Of a stretch of DNA of 64,000 nucleotides, positions 1 through 15,100 are shown piece after piece (positions within the stretch are counted from its first letter, which is position 1; each line of letters begins with the position of its first letter). The notes beneath the pieces were generated by a model, which worked only from the letters and a program-made list of their open reading frames with translations, made no database searches and had not been told where the DNA came from. The translations under genes were made by a program, and so were the position numbers. The stretch comes from Chiridota heheva (taxonomy: Eukaryota > Echinodermata > Holothuroidea > Apodida > Chiridotidae). Where the stretch lies: positions 191,001-255,000 of the forward strand of contig JAIGNY010001840.1 of the NCBI GenBank assembly GCA_020152595.1, in the 5' to 3' direction.

Positions 1-126
1 GTGGGTGTGTGTTTAAAACGGAAGTTAAAAACATGAGATCAGCAGATTTGCTTGCCATTGGATTGGTCAGTGTGTGTTTACTGCTGTGAATGGAAAGTAA
101 CAAATAAGAGGCTTATTTTGTCTCAG

Positions 127-192
127 TGGTCAAAGCTTCAGACTAGTGTGGATGCAGCAGTCAGCAACTTTTCTGGTCTTCAAGAAGCTCAG
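127..192 (+). CDS. TULP4: TULP4-like exon a (tentative)
   Basis: A pyrimidine-rich tract ending in TCTCAG precedes the exon and GTAGAT follows it. The 66 bases give 22 codons in phase 0 (WSKLQTSVDAAV then SNFSGLQEAQ) and join in frame to the next exon. I do not recognise the peptide, so support is structural only. The open frame also extends beyond both borders, so the exon could be longer. Confidence 0.4.
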
Positions 193-3100
193 GTAGATGT
201 AAAAGTGGGGCAAGTAACTTGCAATATGTTAAGTGGTAGTCAATAATTCTACCCATGCCCTGGTAGGTCTCGGCTCCGTTTGAATATTTCCAGGATGAAG
301 TATAACAGGGTGACTATTACATAATACAAGCCTAACATTTTGTCTTGTTTCAAGTTGTTCGATTTTTGCTAAGTTTGAATATTTTCAGGATAACTATACC
401 AGAGTGACTATTACATAATACAAGCTTAGCATTTTGTCTAGTTTTAAGTTGTTAGATCTTGGATGAATTTGAATATTTCCAGGATAAGCATATCAGAGTG
501 ACTATTACATGATACAAGGTTAGCATGTTGTCTTGTTTTATGTTGTTAGATTTTTGCTAAGTATGAATATTTCTAGAATAAGCTTATCAGAGTGACTATT
601 ACATGATGCAAGCTTAGCATTTTGTCTTGTTTTAAGTTGTTAGATCTTGGCTAAGTTTGAATATTTCTAGGATAAGTATACCAGCATGACTTTTACATGA
701 TACAAGCTTAGCATTTTGTCTTGTCTTAAGTTGTTAGATCTTGGCTAAGTTTGAATATTTCCAGGATAAGCATATCAGAGTGACTATTACATGATACAAG
801 CTTAGCATTTTGTCTTGTCTTAAGTTGTTAGATCTTGGCTAAGTTTGAATATTTCCAGAATAAGCAAATCAGAGTGACTATTACATGATACAAGCTTAGC
901 ATTTTGTCTTGTTTTAAGTTGTTAGATCTTGGATGAATTTGAATATTTCCAGGATAAGCATATCAGAGTGACTATTACATGATACAAGCTTAGCATTTTG
1001 TCTTGTTTTAAGTTGTTAGATCTTGGATGAATTTGAATATTTCCAGAATAAGCAAATTAGAGTGACTATTACATGATACAAGCTTAGCATTTTGTCTTGT
1101 CTTAAGTTGTTAGATTTTGGCTAAGTTTGAATATTTCCAGGATAAGCATATCAGAGTGACTATTACATGATACAAGCTTAGCATTTTGTCTTGTCTTAAG
1201 TTGTAAGATCTTGGCTAAGTTTGAATGTTTCCAGAATAAGCAAATCAGAGTGACTATTACATGATACAAGCTTAGCATTTTGTCTTGTTTTAAGTTGTTA
1301 GATCTTGGATGAATTTGAATATTTCCAGGATAAGCATATCAGAGTGACTAATACATGATACATGCTTAGCATTTTGTCATGTTTTAAGTTGTTAGATCTT
1401 GGCCAAGTTTGAATATTTCCAGAATAAGCATATCAGAGTGACTATTACATGATACAAGCTTAGCATTTTGTCTTGTTGTAAGTTGTTAGATCTCGGCTAA
1501 GTTTGAATGTTTCCAGGATAACTATACCAAAGTGACTATTACATGATACAAGTTTAGCATTTTGTCTTGTTTTAAGTTGTTAGATCTTGGATGAATTTGA
1601 ATATTTCCAGGATAAGCATATCAGAGTGACTATTACATAATACAAGCTTAGCATTTTGTCTTGTTTTAAGTTGTTAGACCTTGGCAATGTTTGAATATTT
1701 CCAGGATAAGCATATCAGAGTGACTATTACATAATACAAGCTTAGCATTTTGTCTTGTTTTAAGTTGTTAGACCTTGGCAATGTTTGAATATTTCTAGGA
1801 TAAGCATACCACAATGACTATTACATGATGCAAGCTTAGCCTTTTGTCTTGTTTTTAGTTATATTACCTTTTTGTGGAAAACATCATGCAAATTGTCCTT
1901 ATAGCTTTTTCCGCCAAGCCACTGCCAGCACATATGTGATAAACAATGAAACAAAATGAATTACCTGTCATGTTTATGAGGAGTTCATACATGACATGTA
2001 TCTTCTCTTTGCAGAATTATATCAGTAACCCTTCCAGCCTTAGGGAATTTGTGTGTCTACCGCCATCAGGTAAGGATCCATCTACTCTAATAGCAATGTC
2101 TGAAACTAGCATTTTGATTTGACTAGCCTGTCGTGCATCACTGCTTTATTTTTAACCAGCCTGATTTAATTTTGTACTAGCCTGACGAATTACAGTATTA
2201 TTTAATTTTGTGATTTTATTGTAAACACGTTTCCATTGCATTGTCATGCCACCCAGTTCAACAACATCAACAGCCATTGTCATGCCAGTCTTATTATCAT
2301 ATTTTACACAGAATAAATGATACACCATAGACCAACTGAAATGTTAATGCAACTCATTCAGATGTATTTTATACTTTATTATATTACTGAATAAATCAAC
2401 CATGCACTTAAAGAATGTTTCATTAACAACGATTTATTTATATCAATGTATTTGTACGCAAAAGTGGTTGAACAATAAAGTATGGAAAATGTTTTTCAAT
2501 AACGTTTATTATGCAAACCTTTTCCAAAATAGGCCTATAAATAAATGGACCAACTTTTCCTATTCTGAAAATCAAGGAAAAAAATTATACTTTCATGTTT
2601 TTGATTCACATGCAAAGCATGGGGTTGGATGCCATGTGAAACATGGGGTGAGATGCCATTTAGCACAGGGTGGAATGCCATGTAGGAAATATGGTGGATT
2701 GCCATGTGGGACATAGGGTGGAATGCCATGGGATGGAATGTCATGTGGGACATGGGATGTCATGTGGGACATGGGGTCCCACCCCATTTCAAAAAGACAT
2801 TTGCATATAAGTGATCATCTGAACTGACACTTTCATACATAGTATGCTCAATCAGGGACTGTGATAGCTAGAATGAGACTTCTTATGGAGCCTATGGGAT
2901 GTCATGTGGGACATGGGGTGGGATGCCATGTGGGACATGGTGGAATTCCACGAGTAACACAGAATGTGACAGATTTGGATGGCATGTATGACATAGGGTA
3001 GGATGCCATGTGTGACATAGGGTAGGAGGCTATGTGGGGCATAGGGAGGGATGTCATGTGGTACATGTGATGCCATGTGGGACATGCAGTAGGATGTCAT

Positions 3101-6100
3101 TGGGACATTGAGAGGGACACCATTTGGAAGATATGGTGGGATCCAATGTGGGACATCAGGTGGGAAGCCACTGCTGCAGGACACAGGGAGGGGTGCCATG
3201 TGGGACATAGGGAGGGATGTCATGTGGTGCATATGGTTGGACTAATATGGGACATACATGTTGGATGGGATCCATGTGGGGCATAGGGTGGGATGCCATG
3301 TGGGTCATAGGGTGGGATGCCATGTGGGACATGGTGAAATGTCATGTGGGACATGGTGGAATACCATGTGAGATATGCTGTAAGGTGGAATGCCATGTGG
3401 GAGATATGGTGGAATGCCATGTTGGAGACATGATGGAATGCCATGTGAGACAAGGCATGGGATGATATGTCTCATGGGGTAGGATGTCATTTGGGACATG
3501 GGATGGGATCCATGTGGGACATATGGTGGGATGCCATGTGGAACATGGTGGAATGTCACAAGGGATGGGATGGGATGTCATGTGGGGCATGGGGTGGGAT
3601 GCCATGTGGGACATGGGATGCCATGTGGGACATGGTGGAATGTCACAAGGGATGGGATGGGATGTCATGTGGGGCATGGGGTGGGATGCCATGTGGGACA
3701 TGGGATGCCATGTGGAACATGGTGGAATGGGACAAGGGATGGGATGGGATGTCATGTGGGGCATGGGGTGGGATGCCATGTGGGACATGGGATGCCATGT
3801 GGAACATGGGCTGCTATGTGGGACATGGGATACCATGTGGGACATGGGATGCCATGTGGGACATGGGATGCCATGTGGGACATGGGATGCCATGTGGGAC
3901 ATGGGATGCCATGTGGGACATGGGATGCCATGTGGGACATGGGACACCATGTGGTACGTGGGACGCCATGTGGGACATGGGATGCCATGTGGGACATGGG
4001 ATGCCATGTGGGACATGGATGCCATGTGGGACATGGGATGCCATGTGAGACATGGGATGCCATGTGGGACGTGGGATGCCATGTAGGACGGGATGCCATG
4101 TGGGACGGGATGCCATGTGGGACGTGGGATGCCATGGGACGTGGGATGCCATGTGGGACGGGATGCCATGTGGGACGGGATGCCATGTGGGACTTGGGAT
4201 GCCATTTGGGATGCCATGTGGGACGTGGGATGCCATGTGGGACGTGGGATGCCATGTGGGACATGGGATGCCATGTGGGACTTAGTGTGAGATGCCACTT
4301 TTATAATTGGCCAGCTCATATAATATGGGTGTCAATTTGCATGGGCATGCGAACCATACAGTATTTACCGTTCTAGTTAATATTTACAATATAGTTTTAA
4401 AGTCGCCATTACTCTGTGGTTGTATAATGTATTTAAAAAAGCATTGGGATATGTTGGTCACTTATCCACTGTCGGTACCTTTGATATTACATAGACTTAA
4501 TGTCTTTTCACATGATGTACCTACAGCGCAATCAGCATTCCCAACAATGATCAACGATAAGACCACGCCACTCAAATATACTGTATGTGTGTAGAGCTGA
4601 GCTTGGGCTCATTAAAATAATCAAGCCAAAGTTAATAAACCTGATAAGTTACAATATATAACTGTCCATCTGTAAAGACCTGTTGTGTTCATGCCAAATA
4701 AGGAAGTTTTAGGGTGTTAACTGTCAGCCTGTGGAAGATTTTATCAGGAAAAACTTTGGATACACGTGGAAGTGCATTCATGATATTAAGCTTCAAGCCT
4801 AAGGGCCGGGGAGTCAGGCTTTTACTTTACTATGGCCAATTGTATACATAAAAGATTAAGGAAACAAAAAACAAACAAAAAAATCAGATTCCTAACACAA
4901 AAAGCTGCCAATTTGGTCATGGCAACATGAATATTTTTTCCAAACAACATCATCACACTTAATAATCTCACAAAGTAACATTGTACAATGCCACCCTTCC
5001 CCATTCCTCCCTCTCCCTTCCTACAAAAAAAAATGTTGTAAAATGAAAATCCCCGTAATATCATAAATGTCAATTTCTCCCCCTCCCCCTTTCCTTCTCC
5101 CTCTCTCCCTTCCTACAAAAAAAAAATGTTGTAAAATCCCCCGTATTATCATAATTGTCAATATCATTTTGTATGAAAAAGATTTCAATTGCCGGCACCA
5201 TTGAGAAGAACAATTAAGGCCCTGTATCAAACGTTTACTGTACATTAATAGTGCAATGCAAAATGCCTACTCCCATCCCCGCGAATAACTAAAGCCCTCC
5301 ACGTACGCGCAAAGAAGTTGCATGATTATATTTGGATTATGGAAAATCCATCTATAAACCACGTTCCAGAACACACAATCTGTGAATGCATGCCCCGAGC
5401 CCTAGTCTCTGGATCTGGCAACCCTTCGCAAACTTTTGCAAACGCTGCGAGTGTATACATTCTTGTTACATTTAACACTAACAGTGCGTGAATATACATG
5501 TATACAGAAATGTGTACGTGTATGCATGATCGGTAAACTTATGCAATGAAAACATGGTACATGGACCAAATAAGATTTAAATCGAAAATATTGCAAACAT
5601 TATAGCGAAATTATCAACGTTTAAAGTCAGCTATAACTTGTAGGTATGCTGTCTTGTCTATTTCTGATAGGAATGCAAAAGGATCATGCATCCACTCTGA
5701 TAGGCATTAAAAAGATAACGCATCTACTCTGATAGGCATGCAAAAGGACCATGCATCTACTCTGATAGACATTCAACAAGGATCATGCATCCACTCTGAT
5801 TGGCATTCAAAAGGATCATGCATCTACTCTGATAGGCTTTCAATAGGTTCATGCACCCTCTCTGATAGGCATTCAAAAGGATCATGCATTAACTTTGATA
5901 GGCATTCAACAAGGATCATGCATCTACTCTGATTGGCATTCAAAAGGATCATGCATCTACTCTGATAGGCATTCATTAGGTTCATGCATCCTCTCTGATA
6001 GGCATTCAAAAGGATCATGCATTTACTCTGATAGGCATTCAAGAGGATCTTGCATCCACTCTGATAGGCATGCAAAAGGATCATGCATCTACTCTGATAG

Positions 6101-9100
6101 ACATTTAACAAGGATCATGCATCCACTCTGATAGCCATTTAAAAAGATCATGCATCTACTCTGATAGACATTCAACAAGGATCATGCATCCACTCTAATA
6201 GGCATTCAAAAGGATCATGCATTTACTCTGATAGGCATTTAAAAGCTTCATACATCTATTCTAATAGGCATTTAAAATGATCATGCATCTACTCTGATTG
6301 TCATTCAAAAGAGTCATGCAACTACTTTGATAGGCATTTAAAAGCTTCATACATCTATTCTGATAGGCATTCAAAAGGATCATGTATCCACTCTGATAGG
6401 CATTTAAAAGGATCATGCATCTATTCTGAGAGGCATTCAAAAGGATCATGCATCTATTCTGATAGGCATTCAAAAGGATCATGCATCTACTCTAATAGGT
6501 ATTCAAAAGGATCATGCATCCACTCTGATAGGTATTCAAAAGGATCATGCATCCACTCTGATAGGGAATAAAAATGATAATGCGTCCACTTTGATTGGCA
6601 TTCAAATGGATCTTGCATCCGCTCTGATTGGCATTCAAAAGGATCATGCATCCACTCTGATAGGCATTCAAGAGGATCATGCATCCACTCTGGTAGGCAT
6701 TCAAGAGGATCATGCATCTACTCTGGTAGGCATTCACAAGGATTATATATCTCTAATAAGCATTAAAAGAACTAAGATTGTCTCTTGCAGTGGTGTAGAC
6801 AGGCAGTGGGTGCTCAGGAGGTCAATCTTAATAGGGGAGGGGGGGTACGTGGCAGGGGGTGCATAACGAAATTTGAGGGAGCTGCTTTTTACTCAATAAT
6901 GCCCAATTAATTCAACTTGCTTTCATTCATATTTTAGAATAATTAATTATCCTTGTATTTTTCCAAGTCAAAATACATTTTTTTTTTACTTGATATATAT
7001 TTTGCATTCTAACTCTTTGCCATTTATTCACCAGGCAATGAAAGACTTCATTGTACGATGGTACGATCAGGGTCTGAATCTGGTGCAGGTAATCCTTGCT
7101 TTATGTTGCTGCTGGAGTTTATGGGTGGTCTTGTGCCGCTGCTGAAAGGTCGCAGGGTCAGTAAACTCAGACCAGAGTTTGTGATATATGACCCCCAGTC
7201 TCCAAACAAAAACCAGGGTAAGTCAATAGCCCATCTATGTGGTCCCTTGTATGTCATTCACTTTCTCCTGTTGTAGATGACATTAGTAATGAATAATTTG
7301 GCTTCGTAGTGAAAATCATCAATTTCTTGGAGTCTGAGTAGAAAGTGTTTGGTTTGTAAGCTTTAGATTTTGTTTTGTACAAGAATCCGATCCAAGGGAT
7401 GTCTTCCATCATTGACATAGATGACTAATCTTGACATATCAACTTATTATCCCATAGTGAAACAGAAATGTTAGCCAGCTTAATTCTGTCAGTTTGGTCC
7501 TTGTGTCTGCTCCTCCTAACACAGATATTGCAGAAGATAATCATGGGTTCTCAGACTCAGACGACTCAGATCTCTTCAGTTCTGATGAAATGGATGCTCC
7601 TCAAGAGAACATTCCACTGAAAACCAAGTCTCAAGATTCTGCTCCAGACTCACCGCTGCCAAATAAAGCCAAGCTGTATCAAGACCTGTACAAAGAAACA
7701 CTGCCAGAGGTAAGGCTTAACCAGCAAAAGGTCACACTTTGATAATTGTACTTATATTTAGAATAGCTTCAATCCTACAGTGAAGAAAGCAAAATGCATT
7801 TTACCTTCAAAAATAACTAAAGAGTTTAACATAAAACTTCTGAAACTTGGTAATTGTAAGAGGATGAATTGGAAACCATTCTGAATGTGAAATTGATCCA
7901 ACTTTGTGGTTCTGAAAATGCTTTGATATAGTTTAGATAATGTTGCCTTTATTTGTCTATTTACACCAGGGTATATCATATCTCATCAAACCATGACAAT
8001 ATCACAATACGACTTTAAAGGCATGGAAAGTTCACCAAGCACAAAGTGATACTAAAACCTGAAACTAAAATGCAACAGCTCCCTCAACATCCTCCGACCC
8101 CTCTCCAACACCACTTGGGGTACGAACCGCCATGTTCCTCTCAAAATCTTTAGGCTCAGCATTTGTGCCAAGCTTGACTATGGCAATATTGTCTACTGTG
8201 TTGCTCACAACTCATACTTCAACCACATCAACACCATCCAAAATGAAGCCCTCAGGCTTTGTTTAGATGCCTACAGGACCTCCCCAATCACCAGCCTTCA
8301 TGTTGAAGCCAACAAACCCCCCTTTCTACTTAGATGTAGAAAGCTTAGCCTCTCCTATGCTTTTAGAGTCCTCACCAACACCCAGAACCCTGTTTACAAC
8401 GTCATTAGGTACCCCAATTTCTCCACCCTCTTTGATAGGACTAAAACCCTATCCCCTCCCTTTAGCTTACGCATTAAATCAGACCTCTTCCATCTCGGCA
8501 TCAATCCCGCCACTCTTAGTACCTTCTCCTGGCCCACTTTTCCTCCTTGGGTCACCCCCCTCCCTTCTATCCACCTGGGCCTCTCCACTCATCACAAAAC
8601 CCAAACCCACCCCAACCTTTTCATCAATCTCCACAACCAAATCAAAGACATACTGATGGCTCCAAAGAAGGCAACAAGACAGCTGCTACCCTCAGTAGCC
8701 GACTTCCCGACTTCTCGTCCATCTTTTCAGCCGAGGCAAAGGCCATCCCCCTCGCCCTCAACTTTATTGAGTATTCTCCGCTCGGCCACTTTGTCATTTT
8801 CTCCGACTCAAAGGCTGCTTTTACTTCTTTACTCTGTCCTAAATGAGATAACTTCACATCCCACCTCCTCCTCCGGAAACTCCTTTCGCCCACCCTCTGC
8901 AGGAAAAGTATTCTTTTCTTCTGGATACCCAGCCATGTTGGCATCCCTGGCAATGACAGGGCTGATACAGCTGCTAAACTTTCCCTCAACCTCCCCACCT
9001 CTTTTCCCAAAAACTTTTTTGACATCAAACCGCTTATCGTTTCCCTTGTTTGTGACCAATGGCAAACCTCATGGAACTCCCAAATTGATAACAAACTCCA

Positions 9101-12100
9101 CATCATCCCGCCCACCATTGCGATCAAACCCACCATCAACAACCTCTCTTGTGTACAACAGCGTAATATTACCCATTTGAGAATAGGTCACACCCACCTC
9201 ACTCACTCCCACCTCCCTTATTGGCTCCCCCCCAACCCCTCTGCAACAATTGCCATTGCACTCTCACAATCCATCACGTTCTACTTGCTTTCCCCCTGTA
9301 CAACCTTTCCAGAGCTTCCCTCGCTCCCCACAACTCAATTGCTGATTCTTCCAAAAAAAACCTCCAGATAAAATTATCTCCTTCCTTCATTATGCTTCCT
9401 TTACAACCATATTTAATTCTCCTATCACCCCCACTCTCTACTTTGTTTTTTGTTCACCCATGCACCTCCTCTCTCGATCACAGCTTTCTGACCTTCTCCC
9501 CCTGTTTCCTTTCCTTCCTACCTCTAGAATGATCTGACCTTTCAGGCACAATTTGACAATTGTTGTCGTGGTGCCGTTAAGCCTTCATCAAACAAACAAA
9601 GTAATAAAGGACTTGAATCAAAATTTGATAATGTTCACAAAACAAGTTAATCCTTTAAGTTCAAATGCCGAAGACTTTCAAATGTGCTACTATTCCTCAA
9701 GTTGAGCAGTGCTTCCATATATCTGATGAATACAAAAAGGAAAGATTTGTAGCAACTGAAGTGATATTATAGGTATTCATGTGATCTGTAGATTCTAAAA
9801 TATAAACCATGTAACATATTTCTCTTTGTAGAGAGCACATTTAGTGGAAGTTACGTCAAACATCTGGGGTACAAAATTTAAGATCTTTGGCATTCCAAAG
9901 TTCATGCCCCCTAACTTGGGTCAGGTGAACTATCGTACAAGCCTTCTACATCTTCAGCCACGACAAATGACCATTGCATTAGTTGAGCTTCGTCCTGACT
10001 TTTGCCGCACACACCAAGAGGAAGAGGGGGAGTTTGATCCACATCTCTTCAGTGAAGATGAGGAAGAAGAGGAAGAGAGTAGAGCAACAGGTGGGTGCAT
10101 GCCTGGTTGGGATGGAGTGCGTGGGGGTGGGGGCTCTTAAGAGGGGAAGGAAAGTTTGATCCACATCTCTTCAGTAAAAATGTGGAAGAGGAGCAGAGTA
10201 GAGCAACTGGTGGGTTCATGTCTGGTGGGGGTGGGGGCTCATCAGAGGAGGAGGGGGAGTTTGATCCACATCTCCTTAGTGAAGATGAGGAAGAAGAGGA
10301 GGAGACTTGAAGAACAGGTGGGTGCAGGTCTGGTGAGGATGGGGTGAGTGGGGTGGGGAATCAGAGGAGGAGGCAGAATTTGATCTGCATTTCTTCAGTT
10401 AGCATGAGGAAAGAAAAGAGAGTAGAGCAACAAGTGGGGATGGAGTGAGTGGGGATTGATGCTTATCAAAGGAGGGGGAGTTTGATGCACGTTCCTTCAG
10501 TTAAAGAGGAGGAGAGTAGAGCAACAGGTTAGTTGGGGGTGGGGAAAGTTGTGCCTCATCAGAGAAAGCAATGAGATAGTGTACTATCAGTGAATAGGAA
10601 TAGAGTACAAATCCACCTGATTCATAATATTCTTAATGTAGTATGATTTTATATAAGGTGTCACTGTGTCATTCTGGAGCATCATGAATGAGCTGAAAAC
10701 CAGCACTCGGGCATGTTCCTAAAATGCAAGTATAAAGATTTCCGTTTTGAATCTAGTGTCAAATATCTGCCCTTAAATTCATAAGCACATCTGAGTAAAA
10801 TCACAAGCAAATCTGAGTAATGTGTGTCACAGTGTGGTCATGGTGTGGTCATGATTTATTTTGTTTGCATTTTTTGACAGAGAGTAAAGTGAATACCCTA
10901 CGCCATGGTGGGGCTGCACCTGTTGCTCCCATGGCCATCTCAAACAGGAAATTTTCCAGTGAGATGGATTCAGCTGATTTTGAGCTGATTCCAGAGGTGA
11001 ACGATGATGACCAGCCAGATGAGCTGACGAATGATTGCTTTGAAGAAACAAAACATATAATGGAGGAGAAGACCAAAGAAGAGACGTCAATTCCTCTGAT
11101 GAAAACAAAAGAAGAGATGTCAAATCCTCTGATGAAAACAAAAGAAGAGACGTCAATTCCTCTGATGAAAACAAAAGAAGAGTACATTCAACAAGGTGCA
11201 ATCCCAAAACATATATTAAAAAGAACGTGTTCTGCAGAGAAATCTGTTAAACGAGGGAGTAGGACTTCAGTGGGTATTCAGCATGTGATTCCTCTGGTTA
11301 ATGGGGAGGATGTTTGTGAGAATTGTGTTACTTTAGGAAGTAATGACACAGAGGATGAGGAGTTAAGGTCAGACTTGCCCCACTGGGCAAACACAGCCAC
11401 TTTAAACCCTGTGGATAGTGTGCATGACTACTCATTGAACCGTTCTTGTTCATGTGCTGCAAATCAATTGCCAATAGACAAAGAGGAGAGCAGAAGTTCA
11501 AATTCAGAGCCAAGTCCCTCCGCCATTAGAAGTAAATCAAGCGCAAGGAAAAGATCGGATCGTCAGAGAAGTAAATCCACCAGAGAAGGCGATTCATTAG
11601 ATACGCTTGCGAGAGATGCTTCAAGGGAGCGAAGTTTGTCATCAAATTGTTTATCAAGAAGTCCTGAGATAAAGTCTAGGGTTAAGGGTCATGAAAAATC
11701 TGAATCAGGGTCAACAAGAGATAGGACTCAATCTACATCAACTGGAGATAGTTCAAAAGAGCCGTCCAAGCTGAGAAGTTTCCAAAGAAGCAAGTCTGCT
11801 AGCTGTGCAGATAACTCCTCGCCCCAAACAGGGACAAAGATTATAATGGATAGCTCAGAAAGTGATGAGGAAGATGGGGATATGTTTGAAGATGATACAT
11901 GGGGAAGTAGTAGTGCAAGAACTCGTAAAGCCAAGCTTGTGAAGCAGTATGCTCAGTGCAAGTCAAGAGTCTTTGTAATGCACAACAAAGCTCCTCTTTG
12001 GAATGAAAACACGCAAGTGTACCAGTTGGACTTTGGGGGCAGGGTCACTCAGGAATCAGCCAAGAATTTCCAGGTGGAGCTGCAAGGAAAGCAGGTGAGT

Positions 12101-15100
12101 TGTTATTTGGGTCCTTTGTTTAATAGTCAAGTGGTTTTAGTTGGGTCCTCTGTTTAATAGTCAAGTGGTTTTATTTGGTCCTTTTTGGTTTCGATACGAT
12201 AGCATTAGGAACCTGGTCATGATGGCATGTGTATGTATGTGTGTACAGTATGTGTGTGTGTTTGTGACAGCCAGCTCGTAAACGCGATATATCAAGAACG
12301 ATACACTGGATTCATGTCATATGTGGTACACAGATAGCCCATGGTCTGTAGATGTGCCCTTAAGTGTTTGATGGTGATGTCATGTATATTAATTAGTAGG
12401 CAGGGCTTAATGTAAAAATCTCAAAATTTTCATATTTTTACAACTGCACGTGTCTGTTTTTCATATTTGGTATAATTATGTTGTTAGCTGGTATGTACAT
12501 GTTCATAACGTAAAAATTGAATTTCATTAATATGCATACTGGGCGGGGCTTAATATGATTTTGTGAACAAAAAGCACAAGTAAACACGATATCTCAACAA
12601 TTATGAACTAGATTCACATGTGTGGTACACAGATAGCCATCCATGGTCTGCAGATGTGCCCTATAGTTTTTGATGGTGATAATTCTGCATATTAATAAGT
12701 GGGCGGGGCTTAAATGGAAATTTTGAAGAAGAAAAAAAGTGATACATGAGCAACTGTATCTCCCATTTTACATCATATTGGGCATGGTAATTTTGTTGGT
12801 TATTGTGTACATGCTTATGTTATCAACAGGTGTCATTAATATGCATGGTGGGCATGGCTTAAATGTGGAAGTGCTAGATAATGTAAACACCATAAATGAT
12901 ATATCAGATTTACTTTCAAGTTATATCTTACCTTCATGCTATAAATATGCAATCTGGTCCAATGACCTGATTCTAACGCACTTTAACTGACCTTAGAAAC
13001 GTAGTTACCAACCCTGCACTAACCTCCAAAATACCTCTTACATCCCTCACTTCTTTTCAGCGCGTTGCTGTCACAGCATTGCTGGAATTGGCTCAAAAAT
13101 TTCTTTAAATTTTTGCTTCTAACTCTTCTACCATGCAGGTTGTCACGCTGTTTGGCATTTTCTTCTATTCTCTTCAAGTCACTTTGAGGTAAGACGAGGG
13201 GGCCACAGGACCGGGATTTTTGGTCCGACTCACAGGACTTTCAAAGTCAATATTGATAAGTTCTTTACCAACTCTGAGCGTCTTTGATTATATTATTTTT
13301 TTTTTTGTGGTGGTGGTGGTGTTAGTTTGGGCTTTTTATGGGGATTCACACTTCTTAGCCCGTCATCTTGTTATGTCTTATGTCTTTCCCCATTATGCAT
13401 ACACATAAGTATGAGTGTATTTGCTTCCATCCGTACAATACAGGTGGCTAGAACGGAGAGTCTCACTCTCACAGCGAATGTTTTTAGTCCCTAGAGCATC
13501 GGGTGTGCTTGTTTAGAAGACCCCATTCCCTTGAGTTGATGTGTTTTTTCACCTAGACTCCCGCCCTACCACGAGGATAGCTTAGAGTGTATACATTGCA
13601 TATGTATTAACATGTTAGGATGTCTTCAGTACAGGTTCTTGTATGCACTAGGCCAACTTCTTGTTTCGATGTTGGCACATGTGCAAGAGGTCGACGTCAC
13701 CACAGGATGAGTGAGGAGTCGACTTCAGTCAGCTCCAAGGATCTACAGTTATTACAAGAGAGCCCATATAATGTCATGTTACATACAGAGCATGAGTTCA
13801 TACCTTTTGCATATAATTAAGACAAAGTTTTTAATATATGAACTCAATTTAGGAGGTGCTGGAGAGATCTTGGGGGGAGGGGGTAAGTGGTATTCCTGTG
13901 CCCCCTTTCAGAAAGATTTCATCTTTTTTTTAATCTCCACAGACACTAATATCACAGTGGTTTGTGTTTCCTGCGCATTTAAAGATTTTATATATTGTAC
14001 ATTTTCTCAGGTTTTAAATTTTTTCAGATATAAGTCTATCTGACTCTTTTTCTGGTGTACTAAATTGCTGTGGCCCAATACCATGTTTGATGCTTCTGCA
14101 GTCCTGTCTCACTCGCGTAATGGTGGTAAGAACATACCCCATAGGGGAGCTTTGGTGTAAGTTTATTTATATATATATATATATTTATTTTCAAATGCCA
14201 AGGGTGCTTCATGTTATATATATCATGTCTCAGTATAGTCTCTCAGAGTTTTCTGCTTACGCCACAACCCACAGCTTGACGCTACTGCGCTGTGGAGGTC
14301 TGAGGCAGTAGTCTACTCTGTTAAACTTATACTGACTTAAACCCATCTTCACGAGGATGAGGATCCCATGTCAAACTTCAGTAATATCCTTATCAACATC
14401 GCCACCTGCTCAATTCTCAAACCCCCAAATCATCCCCCCAACCCCTGGTGCTCTGATGACTCTAAAACCGCCATCAAGAACAAGGAAAAAAGCCCTTTAG
14501 AACTTCAAAACTAACTCGACCACCCATAACCTCAACCTCTTTCACATTAGCAGTGCCAAGGCCAGACGCACTATCAAGGACAGTAAAACCAACACTTGGA
14601 ACAACTTTATCTCTTCTCTCACCACCAACACCCGCACTAAGAACATTTGGAGAATGGTTAAGAGCTTCCACGGCAGGATGGGCAAGTCTCCCATCTTCCA
14701 TCTTTCTTGGAATGGTGACCTTCTCATTGAAAAAGGACATCGTTAACCACTTTGCCGCCACTTTCAGCAACATCTCATCCTCGATTAACTACTCCAATGC
14801 TTTCAAAACCAAAAAAGCTTGCGATAAAGCCCGGAGAATCACTTTTCCTTACAACAATTCCGAAAGCTACAACACCCCTCTCACCCTTTTCTGAATTAAA
14901 CCAAGCCATCCACGACACTGGCTGCACCTCCAAGGGCCCAGATAACCTCCCCTACCAGTTTCTGAAACACCTTCCCATCAAAGCCACCACTACCCTACTC
15001 ACCATCTTCAACCACATTTGGTCCTCACACCTCTTCCCCCTATCTGGAAGACAGCCTTTGTCATCCCCGTCTTTGAATCGGGGAAGGACGGTACCGACCT

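Noticed and set aside
3342-4376. Open frames of up to 325 codons on both strands over the 19-bp array (Met/Cys/His/Gly/Trp-rich or His/Pro/Ser-rich)
   Set aside because: They arise because a stop-free 19-bp unit is read in three frames. There is no start context, splice site or domain, and several frames are open at once.
8267-9532. Several Pro/Ser/Thr-rich open frames over LINE copy A (also in copies B-D)
   Set aside because: They are off-frame readings of C-rich LINE coding sequence; the true RT and RNase H motifs are in other, broken frames.
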